The notes under the pieces are model-generated. The model worked only from the letters and a program-made list of their open reading frames with translations. It did no database searches and was not told the DNA's origin. This document shows positions 1 to 6,406 of a DNA stretch of 9,201 nucleotides, in pieces (the stretch's first letter is position 1; every line of letters starts with the position of its first letter). Made by a program: the position numbers and the translations under genes. Source of the stretch: Lachnospiraceae bacterium UBA3772 (GTDB lineage Bacteria > Bacillota > Clostridia > Lachnospirales > Lachnospiraceae); assembly GCA_002371025.1 (NCBI GenBank), contig DFFQ01000080.1, positions 1-9,201 of the forward strand. Reading direction: 5' to 3'.

Positions 1-84
1 TCCAAATATACCGCGGCTTTTTGCTACGGCATCAAGAGATGTAAAATCACGTTCTTTATATAGATTTACGATTCCGTTAAACAT
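1..84 (-). CDS. truB: tRNA pseudouridine(55) synthase TruB, 5' part only (28 codons; rest lies beyond the left edge)
   Basis: Translating leftward from the ATG at 84-82 gives an open frame to the window edge, beginning MFNGIVNLYKERDFTSL and continuing with DAVAKSRGIFG. This matches the TruB N-terminus (NGI-x-x-x-x-K-x-x-x-x-TS-x-x-x-V-x-x-x-RGI-x-G), which precedes the catalytic Asp domain, not present here. TruB converts U55 in the T-loop of tRNAs to pseudouridine. The start lies 12 nt after the nrnA stop, and an AAAGAGAG Shine-Dalgarno-like stretch ends a few bases upstream. The position after rbfA and nrnA is the usual one for truB in clostridia. The second motif has TSLDAV where many homologues have TSHDVV. 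Only the N-terminus can be assessed; the family call rests on this motif plus gene order. Confidence 0.88.
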   Translation of the reverse strand, partial: MFNGIVNLYKERDFTSLDAVAKSRGIFG

Positions 85-96
85 ATGTTTCTCTCT

Positions 97-1071
97 TTAT
101 TTAAGCTGTTCTTTAACTAGTTCTAAAACCTTATTCATTGCATCTTCATATGTGAGATCCGTTTCAAAACCTGCTGCTCTGATATGGCCACCACCACCAA
201 ATGTTGTAGCGATGCTGCTTACATCCACATAATTCTTGGCACGAAGGCTAAACTTATAAGTTTTCTTTGTAAGCTGATAAGTAAATACTGCAACTTCAAC
301 ACCATCTGTAAGTCTTAACTGTTCTACAATACCTTCTGTATCCATAGTAGTACAGCCAAATTCTTTAAACATCTCTTTAGAGATGAAACCGCTTATTACT
401 TTTCCTTCAAAATGAAGATTTGATTCCAATATACACCTGGCCATAAGAAGATTTTGCTTATAGCTCTTTTTATAAAATGTTTCATCGATTATATAAGCTG
501 TATTTACACCTTTTTCAATGAGACGTCCTGCTGTCTCCATGGTCTTTCTTGATGTGGAACTATATTTAAATACACCTGTATCATGAACCATACCAAGATA
601 AAGACATTCAGCTGTGTTCTTTGATATTTTGTCCATATCAAGCATATCAGCTATAACTTCACAACAACTTGAAGCATCTGCATCTACATAGCAATAATCT
701 CCAAATCCAGTATTGCTTACATGATGATCAAGACAGACTGTAGTTATTGCAGTTGAAAAAACTTCTGCAAAATCTCCATGTCTATCAGTATCCGAAGCAT
801 CTACTGAAATTGAAAGATCATAATGGAACTTATCTTTAAGACTATGCTTAATCTTTTTAGCTCCATTTAAAAATTTAAAATCATTAGAAAATTTATCGGA
901 ATAAACATGGACCGTTTTTTCTTTAAAATTTTCAGTTATATAATTATAAAGTGAAAGCAAGGATCCAATACAATCTCCATCCGGTCTCATATGACCAAGA
1001 ATGGAAATTGTATCAGCAGCCTCGATCAATTTTAAAAATCTTCTGGATTTTTCTTTAACATCACTTTGCAT
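97..1071 (-). CDS. nrnA: DHH/DHHA1 phosphoesterase, NrnA-type nanoRNase / pAp phosphatase
   Basis: This 324-residue protein has the full set of DHH-family motifs. Motif I is GHMRPDGDCIGS (residues 26-37; H27, D31, D33), motif II is D91 in SVDASD, motif III is the DHH triad at 115-117, and motif IV is D164 in MVHDTG. The C-terminal DHHA1 substrate-binding domain carries GGGGHIRAAG at 292-301. The His/Asp residues bind two Mn ions. By family knowledge, NrnA removes 5' or 3' nucleotides from 2-5 nt nano-RNAs and dephosphorylates pAp in the cytoplasm, standing in for Orn. The length is typical. The ATG at 1071-1069 directly abuts the rbfA stop (TAA-ATG), and its Shine-Dalgarno (GAAGAGGAA) lies inside the end of rbfA, so the two are probably translationally coupled. 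DHH subfamilies are hard to separate by eye; cyclic-dinucleotide phosphodiesterase activity cannot be excluded. Confidence 0.93.
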   Translation of the reverse strand: MQSDVKEKSRRFLKLIEAADTISILGHMRPDGDCIGSLLSLYNYITENFKEKTVHVYSDKFSNDFKFLNGAKKIKHSLKDKFHYDLSISVDASDTDRHGDFAEVFSTAITTVCLDHHVSNTGFGDYCYVDADASSCCEVIADMLDMDKISKNTAECLYLGMVHDTGVFKYSSTSRKTMETAGRLIEKGVNTAYIIDETFYKKSYKQNLLMARCILESNLHFEGKVISGFISKEMFKEFGCTTMDTEGIVEQLRLTDGVEVAVFTYQLTKKTYKFSLRAKNYVDVSSIATTFGGGGHIRAAGFETDLTYEDAMNKVLELVKEQLK

Positions 1072-1491
1072 TTAATTTTCCTCTTCGACTTCTCCATTCT
1101 CATTTCGAAGTTCAGCTTCTGCCTCATCCTTTTCTCTGATAGGCTTCATTATCTCATCAATCTTATGAGACATGTCTACACCATACTGAATAGAATGATC
1201 TAAAACAAAATTAATCTCTGGTGTGTTTCTTAAATTAAGTGTTGATGCAAGACATTTACGGATATAACCCTTAGCTGCATTAAGTCCCTTAAGAGTCTCT
1301 TTCTGTTCTTCAGGATCAGCTAATACACTTACAAATGCCTTACATTCCTTAAGATCTTTAGTTACTTCAACTTTAACAATTGAAGTCATAATATTTATAC
1401 GTGGATCCTTCAGCTCATATGAAACAATATGGCTGAGGACGCGCTGAACATCAGAGTTCACGCGCTCACCTCTATGGTTATTTGTCCTCAT
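1072..1491 (-). CDS. rbfA: 30S ribosome-binding factor A (RbfA)
   Basis: RbfA is a late 30S maturation factor that binds near the 5' end of 16S rRNA, and is needed for cold growth in model species. The 139-residue product has the family landmarks: RVNSDVQRVLSHIVSYELKDPRI at the N-terminus (KDPR at 28-31), a helix AAKGYIRKCLAS (72-83) of the type II KH-like fold, and NTPEINFVLDHSIQYG (89-104). The core is normal in length. It is followed by an acidic tail of about 20 residues (from about 119, ending VEEEN) not needed for the fold. The ATG at 1491-1489 has an AGAGG Shine-Dalgarno in the 15-nt gap after infB. Its final codons supply the nrnA Shine-Dalgarno. Confidence 0.96.
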   Translation of the reverse strand: MRTNNHRGERVNSDVQRVLSHIVSYELKDPRINIMTSIVKVEVTKDLKECKAFVSVLADPEEQKETLKGLNAAKGYIRKCLASTLNLRNTPEINFVLDHSIQYGVDMSHKIDEIMKPIREKDEAEAELRNENGEVEEEN

Positions 1492-1506
1492 TAATTAACC
1501 TCTGAA

Positions 1507-3999
1507 TTATTTTCTAGGAACCTCTACCATCTTATAAACTTCGATCTGGTCACCTTCGCGAAGATCACTAAAGCCTTCAAACACGATACCACATTCGTAT
1601 CCTGCCTTAACTTCCTTAGCATCATCTTTAAAACGCTTAAGAGATCCAATCTCACCTTCAAAGATAAGGTCCTTACCTCTTGTGATACGAGCCTTAGCTT
1701 CTCTTTCAACAGAACCGTCAAGTACGTAGCTACCTGCGATAATACCAACGCCTGAAGCCTTATATGTCTGACGAACTTCAGCATGACCGATAACCTTTTC
1801 TTCATAGATAGGATCAAGCATGCCCTTCATAGCTGACTCAATATCATCTATAACATTATAAATAACTTTATAAAGACGAAGATCTACATGTTCCTGATCC
1901 GCAAGAGATTTAGCCTGTGTATCAGGTCTTACATTAAATCCGATAACAAGTGCCTTTGATGCTGAAGCAAGAACAATATCTGACTCATTGATAGCACCAA
2001 CACCTGAATGGATACATTTAATAACTATCTCATCATTTGAAAGCTTAAGAAGACTCTGCTTAACTGCTTCTACAGAACCCTGAACATCCGCTTTGATAAT
2101 GATGTTGAATTCCTTTAATGAGCCTTCCTTCATCTGATCGAAGATGTCTGAAAGTGATACGTTCTTCTTTGTCTCAGCAATAAGATTTTCCTTACCACGA
2201 GTGATAAATGCTTCTGAAATCTGTCTTGCTTCCTTATCTGTATCTGTACTTACAAATGTATCTCCGGCATATGGAACCCCTGAAAGACCAATGATCTCAA
2301 CAGGCATTGAAGGTGTAGCTGCTTTAAGGTCTCTATGTTTATCATCGATCATAGCTCTTACACGGCCATTAAATTCACCGATAGCGATGTAATCTCCAAC
2401 ATGTAATGTACCCTTCTGAACAAGAAGAGTTGCAACAGGTCCACGGCCCTTATCAAGCTTAGCTTCGATAACAATACCTCTTGCCTTACGATCTTTATTA
2501 GCTTTAAGCTCAAGAACTTCTGAAGTAAGGAGGATCATATCAAGAAGGTTATCGATACCTTCACCTGTATGAGCTGAAACTGGACAGAATACTGTGCTTC
2601 CACCCCAATCTTCAGCGATAAGTCCATACTCACTAAGTTCTCTCTTTACTTTATCAATATCTGCATTTGGTTTATCAATCTTATTAACTGCAACGATGAT
2701 TTCAATTCCGGCAGCCTTAGCATGGTTGATAGCTTCAACTGTCTGTGGCATAACACCGTCATCAGCTGCTACAACAAGGATTGCGATATCTGTTGATTTT
2801 GCACCACGAAGTCTCATAGCTGTAAATGCTTCGTGTCCAGGTGTATCAAGGAAAGTGATAGTTTCACCACTTTCAACCTTAACTGAAGAAGCACCGATTG
2901 CCTGTGTGATACCACCAGCTTCGCCCTCAGTTACATTTGTTTTTCTAATGGCATCAAGAAGAGATGTTTTACCGTGGTCAACGTGACCCATAACACATAC
3001 TACAGGAGGTCTTGTTGTAAGAGTATCATCTGCATCTTCGATATCTCTTAAAGCTTCCTCAACTATATCAATCTTCTTTTCTGGCTCAGCGATATAATTA
3101 TATTCAAGTGCAATATTCTCAGCATCATCATAAGAAATCTCAGAATTTACAGTATACATCTTGCCTGACATAAAGAGCTTCTTGATAAGCTGATTAACAG
3201 GAGTCTTGATCTTATCAGCAAGTTCGCCGATTGTAAGACTTTCTGGGAGCTCAATTGACTTGATTGTTGGCTCTTCAGGTGCCTTTGGCTGTGGTCTCTG
3301 ATTATTATTCTGATTATTTCTGTTATGATTATTATTTCTGTTGTTATTATTAAATCTGTTATTATTGTTTCTGTTACCCTGGTTCTGACCCTGGTTTCTA
3401 TTCTGGTTCTGATTATTGTTTCTGTTGCCCTGATTCTGACCCTGGTTATTATTTCTATTGCCCTGATTCTGAGGCTGATTATTATTTCTATTGCCCTGGT
3501 TCTGGCCCTGATTTCTATTCTGATTCTGAGGCTGATTGTTATTCTTACCGGCTTCCCTAGGAAGTGGCTTATTCTTCTTCTCCTCATGTTCCTTCTTAGC
3601 CAGCATTGTAAGACGATCAACCTTTGATGCGTCTTTCTTTGCAGAATCTTTATTTGAAACCTCTTTCTTTGAAGCATTTTTCTTTGCTTCATGCTTTTCA
3701 TCTGAAGTTTTCTTCACTTCCGCTTTTGGCTCAGACTTAACCTCAGCTTTTGGAGCTTCCTTCTTAATTTCTTCTTTCTTTGGCTCCTCTTTACGAGGCT
3801 CTTCTTTTTTTACTTCTTCCTTCTTATCAGATCTCTTAATATTAAATCTTTCATAAATGAAATCTATAAGATCATCGCTTACTGAACTCATTGTTTTAAG
3901 GCCTGGTTTCCTCTCACTAAGCATCTCAATAAGTTCACTACTTGATATTTTTTTATTTAAATCTGTCGATAACTGTTTTGCTAATTCGTGTACTCGCAA
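1507..3999 (-). CDS. infB: translation initiation factor IF-2, with TTG start and long Lys/Glu then Asn/Gln-rich linker
   Basis: IF2 is the GTPase that places fMet-tRNA on the 30S subunit and promotes subunit joining. The 830 residues contain, in order: a first IF2_N domain (1-53, [10 protein letters not shown] at the start), a Lys/Glu-rich stretch (about 58-146), an Asn/Gln/Gly/Arg low-complexity tract (153-235), a second IF2_N domain (about 250-305), the G domain, then domains II, III and the C-terminal tRNA-binding domain. G motifs are GHVDHGKT (338-345), GGITQ (362-366), DTPGHE (385-390), NKID (439-442) and SAHTG (475-479), all intact. The start is TTG (3999-3997), not ATG. It is supported by the conserved N-terminal sequence and by AGGAGGTG at 4007-4014. 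The gene starts 4 nt after the ylxQ stop, so coupling is likely. I saw no internal start with a good Shine-Dalgarno for a short IF2 isoform. Confidence 0.98.
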   Translation of the reverse strand: MRVHELAKQLSTDLNKKISSSELIEMLSERKPGLKTMSSVSDDLIDFIYERFNIKRSDKKEEVKKEEPRKEEPKKEEIKKEAPKAEVKSEPKAEVKKTSDEKHEAKKNASKKEVSNKDSAKKDASKVDRLTMLAKKEHEEKKNKPLPREAGKNNNQPQNQNRNQGQNQGNRNNNQPQNQGNRNNNQGQNQGNRNNNQNQNRNQGQNQGNRNNNNRFNNNNRNNNHNRNNQNNNQRPQPKAPEEPTIKSIELPESLTIGELADKIKTPVNQLIKKLFMSGKMYTVNSEISYDDAENIALEYNYIAEPEKKIDIVEEALRDIEDADDTLTTRPPVVCVMGHVDHGKTSLLDAIRKTNVTEGEAGGITQAIGASSVKVESGETITFLDTPGHEAFTAMRLRGAKSTDIAILVVAADDGVMPQTVEAINHAKAAGIEIIVAVNKIDKPNADIDKVKRELSEYGLIAEDWGGSTVFCPVSAHTGEGIDNLLDMILLTSEVLELKANKDRKARGIVIEAKLDKGRGPVATLLVQKGTLHVGDYIAIGEFNGRVRAMIDDKHRDLKAATPSMPVEIIGLSGVPYAGDTFVSTDTDKEARQISEAFITRGKENLIAETKKNVSLSDIFDQMKEGSLKEFNIIIKADVQGSVEAVKQSLLKLSNDEIVIKCIHSGVGAINESDIVLASASKALVIGFNVRPDTQAKSLADQEHVDLRLYKVIYNVIDDIESAMKGMLDPIYEEKVIGHAEVRQTYKASGVGIIAGSYVLDGSVEREAKARITRGKDLIFEGEIGSLKRFKDDAKEVKAGYECGIVFEGFSDLREGDQIEVYKMVEVPRK
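3295..3543 (-). repeat. Asn/Gln-rich low-complexity tract in infB with 33-bp tandem units
   Basis: Codons for IF2 residues 153-235 are nearly all Asn, Gln, Gly and Arg. Within it, an 11-residue unit GNRNNNQxQNQ recurs in register at residues 169-179, 180-190 and 191-201, with a partial fourth copy at 208-214; these correspond to DNA 3358-3495. At DNA level the units read as near-identical 33-bp blocks built from TTATTATTTCTATTGCCCTG-like strings on the plus strand. The arrangement points to expansion by slippage or recombination. It lies between two folded domains of IF2, so changes by whole units would keep the frame. Confidence 0.85.
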
Positions 4000-4003
4000 T
4001 GGC

Positions 4004-4321
4004 TTACACCTCCTGATCTTTTATGCCGAACTTTTTAACAAACTGCTTTCCGAACCCTTCATCTACGATTGCAAGACATGTTCTGTCTCCCTTGCCTATC
4101 ATATGTCCAATGATATCCTGTGTGCCATATACAACATAAGGAATTCCATAAAAATCACATTTGTTTATAAATTTCTTTTTAGTATTATCTGATGCATCTT
4201 CTGTGATAAGCACAAAATATGCTTTGCCTTTAATAATCGCTTCCTCTGTCATAAAGCCACCTGATGCAACCTTACCAGCCTTAGCACATATTCCAAGCAA
4301 TCCAAGTTTGTTATCTATCAA
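4004..4321 (-). CDS. ylxQ: YlxQ, L7Ae/L30e-family RNA-binding protein, TTG start
   Basis: This 105-residue protein of the L7Ae/L30e/Gadd45 fold starts [18 protein letters not shown] (4-21), the characteristic YlxQ/L7Ae-like opening. It continues with [10 protein letters not shown] (41-50), the region that contacts kink-turn RNA in relatives, and [19 protein letters not shown] (59-77). The family is assumed to bind structured RNA; the cellular role of YlxQ is not established. The start is TTG (4321-4319), directly abutting the ylxR stop (TAA-TTG). The in-frame TAA immediately upstream means no earlier start is possible in this frame, and AAGGAG at 4331-4336 lies 9 nt away. Its last codons (Gln-Glu-Val-stop) encode the infB Shine-Dalgarno. 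The size and the place between ylxR and infB are standard for Firmicutes. Confidence 0.92.
   Translation of the reverse strand: MIDNKLGLLGICAKAGKVASGGFMTEEAIIKGKAYFVLITEDASDNTKKKFINKCDFYGIPYVVYGTQDIIGHMIGKGDRTCLAIVDEGFGKQFVKKFGIKDQEV
4007..4014 (-). promoter_or_regulatory. Near-perfect Shine-Dalgarno site of infB inside ylxQ (serves a TTG start)
   Basis: AGGAGGTG, encoding the final Gln-Glu-Val of ylxQ, is well spaced from the infB TTG at 3999. Its full match to the anti-Shine-Dalgarno fits the use of a weak start codon. Confidence 0.88.
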
Positions 4322-4558
4322 TTAAATCAGCTCCTTAAGAAGTTCTTCTTTTACAGTCTCACTAATCTTCTTTTGCTTAAATGCTTTTTCTATACACTTT
4401 TCATTTCTGCAAAGGTAAGCCCCGCGGCCATTTAACCTTCCTGTTTCATCAAAAGATTTATCGCCGGTTGAACTTACAACTACTCTCAGTAATTCTTTCT
4501 TAGGTTTTGACTCGTTACATGCTATGCATTTACGAAGAGGAATCTTCTTTACCTTCAT
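4322..4558 (-). CDS. ylxR: YlxR/RnpM family nucleic-acid-binding protein
   Basis: The 78-residue protein has the family signature: RKCIACNESKPKKELLRVV (9-27) and GRGAYLC (44-50), the segment at the RNA-binding face of the YlxR fold. In Bacillus subtilis this protein has been described as an RNase P modulator (RnpM); the role here is inferred by family. It has four cysteines: C11 and C14 in a CxxC, and C50 and C55 in a CxxxxC, a pattern that could bind a metal. The start is ATG at 4558-4556. An in-frame TGA 12 nt upstream rules out an earlier start. The Shine-Dalgarno is weak (GAAATGAG), unlike those of its neighbours. The 53-nt gap from nusA is the largest within the operon. Confidence 0.95.
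   Translation of the reverse strand: MKVKKIPLRKCIACNESKPKKELLRVVVSSTGDKSFDETGRLNGRGAYLCRNEKCIEKAFKQKKISETVKEELLKELI
4331..4336 (-). promoter_or_regulatory. Shine-Dalgarno site of ylxQ inside ylxR (serves a TTG start)
   Basis: AAGGAG, within the ylxR codons for Leu-Lys-Glu-Leu, is 9 nt before the ylxQ TTG. It supports that start. Ribosomes finishing ylxR would stop exactly beside it. Confidence 0.8.
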
Positions 4559-4611
4559 TTTTTTAACTCATTTCTAAAATTCAGCATAATGCCTGTTAAT
4601 AGTTACTATAA

Positions 4612-5727
4612 TTACTCGTCAATTGATTCTGTATCCTCTGAATAATCTGAATCATCTGTATCTTCAAAATCTCCTGCAGCTTCTTCAAGCTCTCTTTCCT
4701 GAGATTCTGACTTAATATCAATCTTATAACCAGTAAGTCTGGCAGCAAGTCTGGCATTCTGACCTTCCTTACCGATTGCAAGTGATAACTGGAAGTCTGG
4801 AACTACAACTCTTGCAGCCTTTTCTTCTGGATCTACAGTTACAGAAACAACCTTAGATGGTGAAAGCGCATGCTCAATATAGATAGCAGGATCTTCATTA
4901 TATTCAATGATATCGATCTTTTCTCCATTAAGCTCATCTACGATTGTATTAACACGCTGTCCATTGAGGCCTACACATGCTCCAACAGCATCTACTTTAT
5001 CATTATTAGACTTAACAGCGATCTTGGTACGTGAACCTGCTTCTCTTGAAACAGACATAATCTCTACTGTTCCATCTTCAACTTCTGAAACTTCTCTCTC
5101 AAAAAGTCTCTTAACAAGTTCTGGATGAGTTCTAGAAACCATGATTCTAAATCCACCCTTAAGATTCTTCTTAACTTCTACTACATAAAGATGGATCCTG
5201 TCGCCTCTTTCATAGAATTCTCCAGGAATCATCTCTTTTTCATTTAAGATAGTATCTGTTCTTTCATCAAGGCTTACACTTAAATTATTACCGATAAATT
5301 TCTGAACAACGCCAGTGATGATATCATGCTCTTTATCCTTATATCTATCAAATTCAGCTGTTCTTTCACCTTCCTTGATAGCCTGAACGATAATACCTCT
5401 TGCTTTCTGAGCAGCTATACGTCCGAAATCTCTTGTTGTAATCTCAACAGGAACTTCATCATCGATATTATAATTAGGATCAATCTTTCTTGCTTCCTCA
5501 ACTGTCATCTCTGATCTTGAATCATATACTTCTTCAACAACAAGCTTATGAGCGAAAACCTTGATTTCTCCTGTCTCTCTATCCATATGAACTGAGAAAT
5601 CAGTATCCTTACCAAAATCCTTTTCACATGCAGAGTAAAGAGATTTCTCAATAGCTTCCATGATATCGTCTTTGCTTATATTCTTCTCTTTCTCAAGTGC
5701 ATCAAGTGCATCCATAATCTCTTTCAT
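4612..5727 (-). CDS. nusA: transcription termination/antitermination factor NusA
   Basis: NusA binds RNA polymerase and nascent RNA, modulates pausing, intrinsic termination and antitermination, and helps couple transcription to translation. The 371 residues show the N-terminal RNAP-binding domain (about 1-125), an S1 domain (about 134-200) ending in the conserved SRTHPELVKRLFEREV (198-213), KH1 with GLNGQR (253-258), and KH2 with AIGKEGQNARLAARLTGYKI (317-336). As in other Firmicutes, it lacks the C-terminal acidic repeats of enterobacterial NusA. Instead it ends in a short, very acidic tail (about 345-371). The ATG at 5727-5725 is preceded by AAGGAGGG at 5738-5745, 21 nt after rimP. NusA often autoregulates its operon, which makes the hairpin upstream of rimP relevant. 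Confidence 0.98.
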   Translation of the reverse strand: MKEIMDALDALEKEKNISKDDIMEAIEKSLYSACEKDFGKDTDFSVHMDRETGEIKVFAHKLVVEEVYDSRSEMTVEEARKIDPNYNIDDEVPVEITTRDFGRIAAQKARGIIVQAIKEGERTAEFDRYKDKEHDIITGVVQKFIGNNLSVSLDERTDTILNEKEMIPGEFYERGDRIHLYVVEVKKNLKGGFRIMVSRTHPELVKRLFEREVSEVEDGTVEIMSVSREAGSRTKIAVKSNNDKVDAVGACVGLNGQRVNTIVDELNGEKIDIIEYNEDPAIYIEHALSPSKVVSVTVDPEEKAARVVVPDFQLSLAIGKEGQNARLAARLTGYKIDIKSESQERELEEAAGDFEDTDDSDYSEDTESIDE

Positions 5728-5748
5728 TTTTCTAAATCCCTCCTTAGA

Positions 5749-6222
5749 TTATTCCTTCTCTTCTTCGACAAAAGCGAGCTTAATCCCTGAAACATCTTCT
5801 TTTGAAAATGTTACCTCTTCTTCATCGACAGTAATTATTATTTCTTTTTCATTATAACCTTTAAGTGTTCCTTCAAATTCCTTAGCACCATTGACTGGCT
5901 TATAGGTTTTAAGTTCTACGAGACGGCCAATACTATGCCTGAAATCATTCTCTGTTTTCAGAGGTCTTGTAAGTCCAGGTGAACTAACCTCTAATGTGTA
6001 CGCATCCGATATAAAGTTCTCTTCATCAAGTTTCGGATCAAGGGCTCTGCTTACATTTACACAATCTGAAATGTCAATTGGACCATCTTTAAAGATGAAT
6101 ACTCTAAGATAGAAGTCCTTCCCTTCTTTCACGTAAACCACATCCCAAAGCTTAAGCCCCAACTCATTAAGGATTGGATCTACCAGCTCTGTAGTACGCT
6201 TTTCAATTTCTGTTTTTTTCAA
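5749..6222 (-). CDS. rimP: ribosome maturation factor RimP, TTG start
   Basis: RimP binds immature 30S subunits and helps S12 and other proteins assemble. The 157 residues comprise an N-terminal alpha/beta domain with LWDVVYVKEGKDFYLRVFI (25-43), ISDCVNVSRALDPKLDE (51-67) and the hallmark YTLEVSSPGLTRPL (75-88), then a C-terminal SH3/Sm-like barrel (about 91-150). The length is normal for the family. The start is TTG (6222-6220), 8 nt from AAGGCGG at 6231-6237. There is no in-frame ATG or GTG close upstream. An ATG at 6229-6227 overlaps the Shine-Dalgarno edge but is in another frame and gives only eight codons. It is the first gene of the rimP-nusA-infB operon, 21 nt before nusA. Confidence 0.95.
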   Translation of the reverse strand: MKKTEIEKRTTELVDPILNELGLKLWDVVYVKEGKDFYLRVFIFKDGPIDISDCVNVSRALDPKLDEENFISDAYTLEVSSPGLTRPLKTENDFRHSIGRLVELKTYKPVNGAKEFEGTLKGYNEKEIIITVDEEEVTFSKEDVSGIKLAFVEEEKE

Positions 6223-6230
6223 AGCACATA

Positions 6231-6237
6231 CCGCCTT
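6231..6237 (-). promoter_or_regulatory. Shine-Dalgarno site of rimP (AAGGCGG, serves a TTG start)
   Basis: On the minus strand, AAGGCGG lies 8 nt before the TTG at 6222. It differs from AAGGAGG by one base. The site fixes the rimP start because no ATG or GTG in this frame is suitably placed. Confidence 0.75.
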
Positions 6238-6266
6238 TTTAAAAAATTTGCCCCTAACAATATTAA

Positions 6267-6295
6267 AGAGTGGGTTCGTTTTCCGAACCCACTCT
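6267..6295 (-). promoter_or_regulatory. Perfect 12-bp leader hairpin upstream of rimP; candidate attenuator or terminator
   Basis: Read on the minus strand, AGAGTGGGTTCG (6295-6284), loop GAAAA and CGAACCCACTCT (6278-6267) form a 12-bp perfect stem. The following bases, TTAATATTGTT, are U-rich but interrupted, so this is not a textbook terminator. It lies between the candidate promoter and the rimP Shine-Dalgarno, and so would sit in the 5' leader of the operon mRNA. Options are a NusA-responsive attenuator, a protein-binding or stabilising hairpin, or a backup terminator for upstream transcription. The stem is certain; its function is inferred. Confidence 0.7.
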
Positions 6296-6321
6296 AGTAA
6301 TTAATTAGTTAAGCTATATTT

Positions 6322-6349
6322 ATATTAGCATAGATTATTTAAATTGCAA
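6322..6349 (-). promoter_or_regulatory. Candidate sigma-A promoter of the rimP-nusA-infB operon
   Basis: On the minus strand, TTGCAA (6349-6344) and TAATAT (6327-6322) are separated by 16 nt. A TG one base before the -10 element gives an extended -10 (TGCTAATAT). Each hexamer matches consensus at 4 of 6 positions. The expected start point is near 6315, giving a leader of about 90 nt containing the 12-bp hairpin. It lies just downstream of the pepP terminator, where an operon promoter is expected. The AT-rich context lowers certainty. Confidence 0.5.
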
Positions 6350-6361
6350 GCATTTTTTGAT

Positions 6362-6388
6362 AAAAAACCAGTAAATATGCGGTTTTTT
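6362..6388 (-). terminator. Probable intrinsic terminator after pepP
   Basis: On the minus strand, AAAAAACC (6388-6381) pairs with GGTTTTTT (6369-6362) around an 11-nt loop. The six terminal T bases act both as stem and as U-tract. It starts 18 nt after the pepP stop. The stem is only 8 bp and mostly A-U, so it should be weak. Confidence 0.55.
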
Positions 6389-6406
6389 ACAGATTTTTAT
6401 ACTTTT

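Noticed and set aside
3358..3495. Regular repeats as a possible CRISPR array
   Set aside because: The units are contiguous with no unique spacers and are in-frame coding sequence of infB.
3604..3606. Internal infB start (Met132) for a short IF2 isoform
   Set aside because: Only AAAGG about 14 nt upstream; no properly spaced Shine-Dalgarno. Met277 was also examined and has none.
3147..3701. 184-codon minus-strand frame overlapping infB in another frame
   Set aside because: Arg/Ile/Thr-rich frame shadow of the repeat tract; the infB frame has all conserved IF2 domains.
3325..3856. Plus-strand open frames of 100 and 106 codons opposite the infB linker
   Set aside because: They are antisense to repetitive Asn/Gln- and Lys/Glu-coding DNA, giving Ile/Val/Leu- and Ser/Phe-rich low-complexity products with no recognisable domain; open only because of the repeat composition.
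4559..4611. Terminator between nusA and ylxR
   Set aside because: Only 4-bp AT-rich palindromes; no stable stem with a U-tract on the minus strand.
6267..6300. GGGTTCG...CGAACCC as a tRNA T-arm or tRNA gene
   Set aside because: The stem is 12 bp with a 5-nt loop and there is no acceptor, D-arm or anticodon arm around it.
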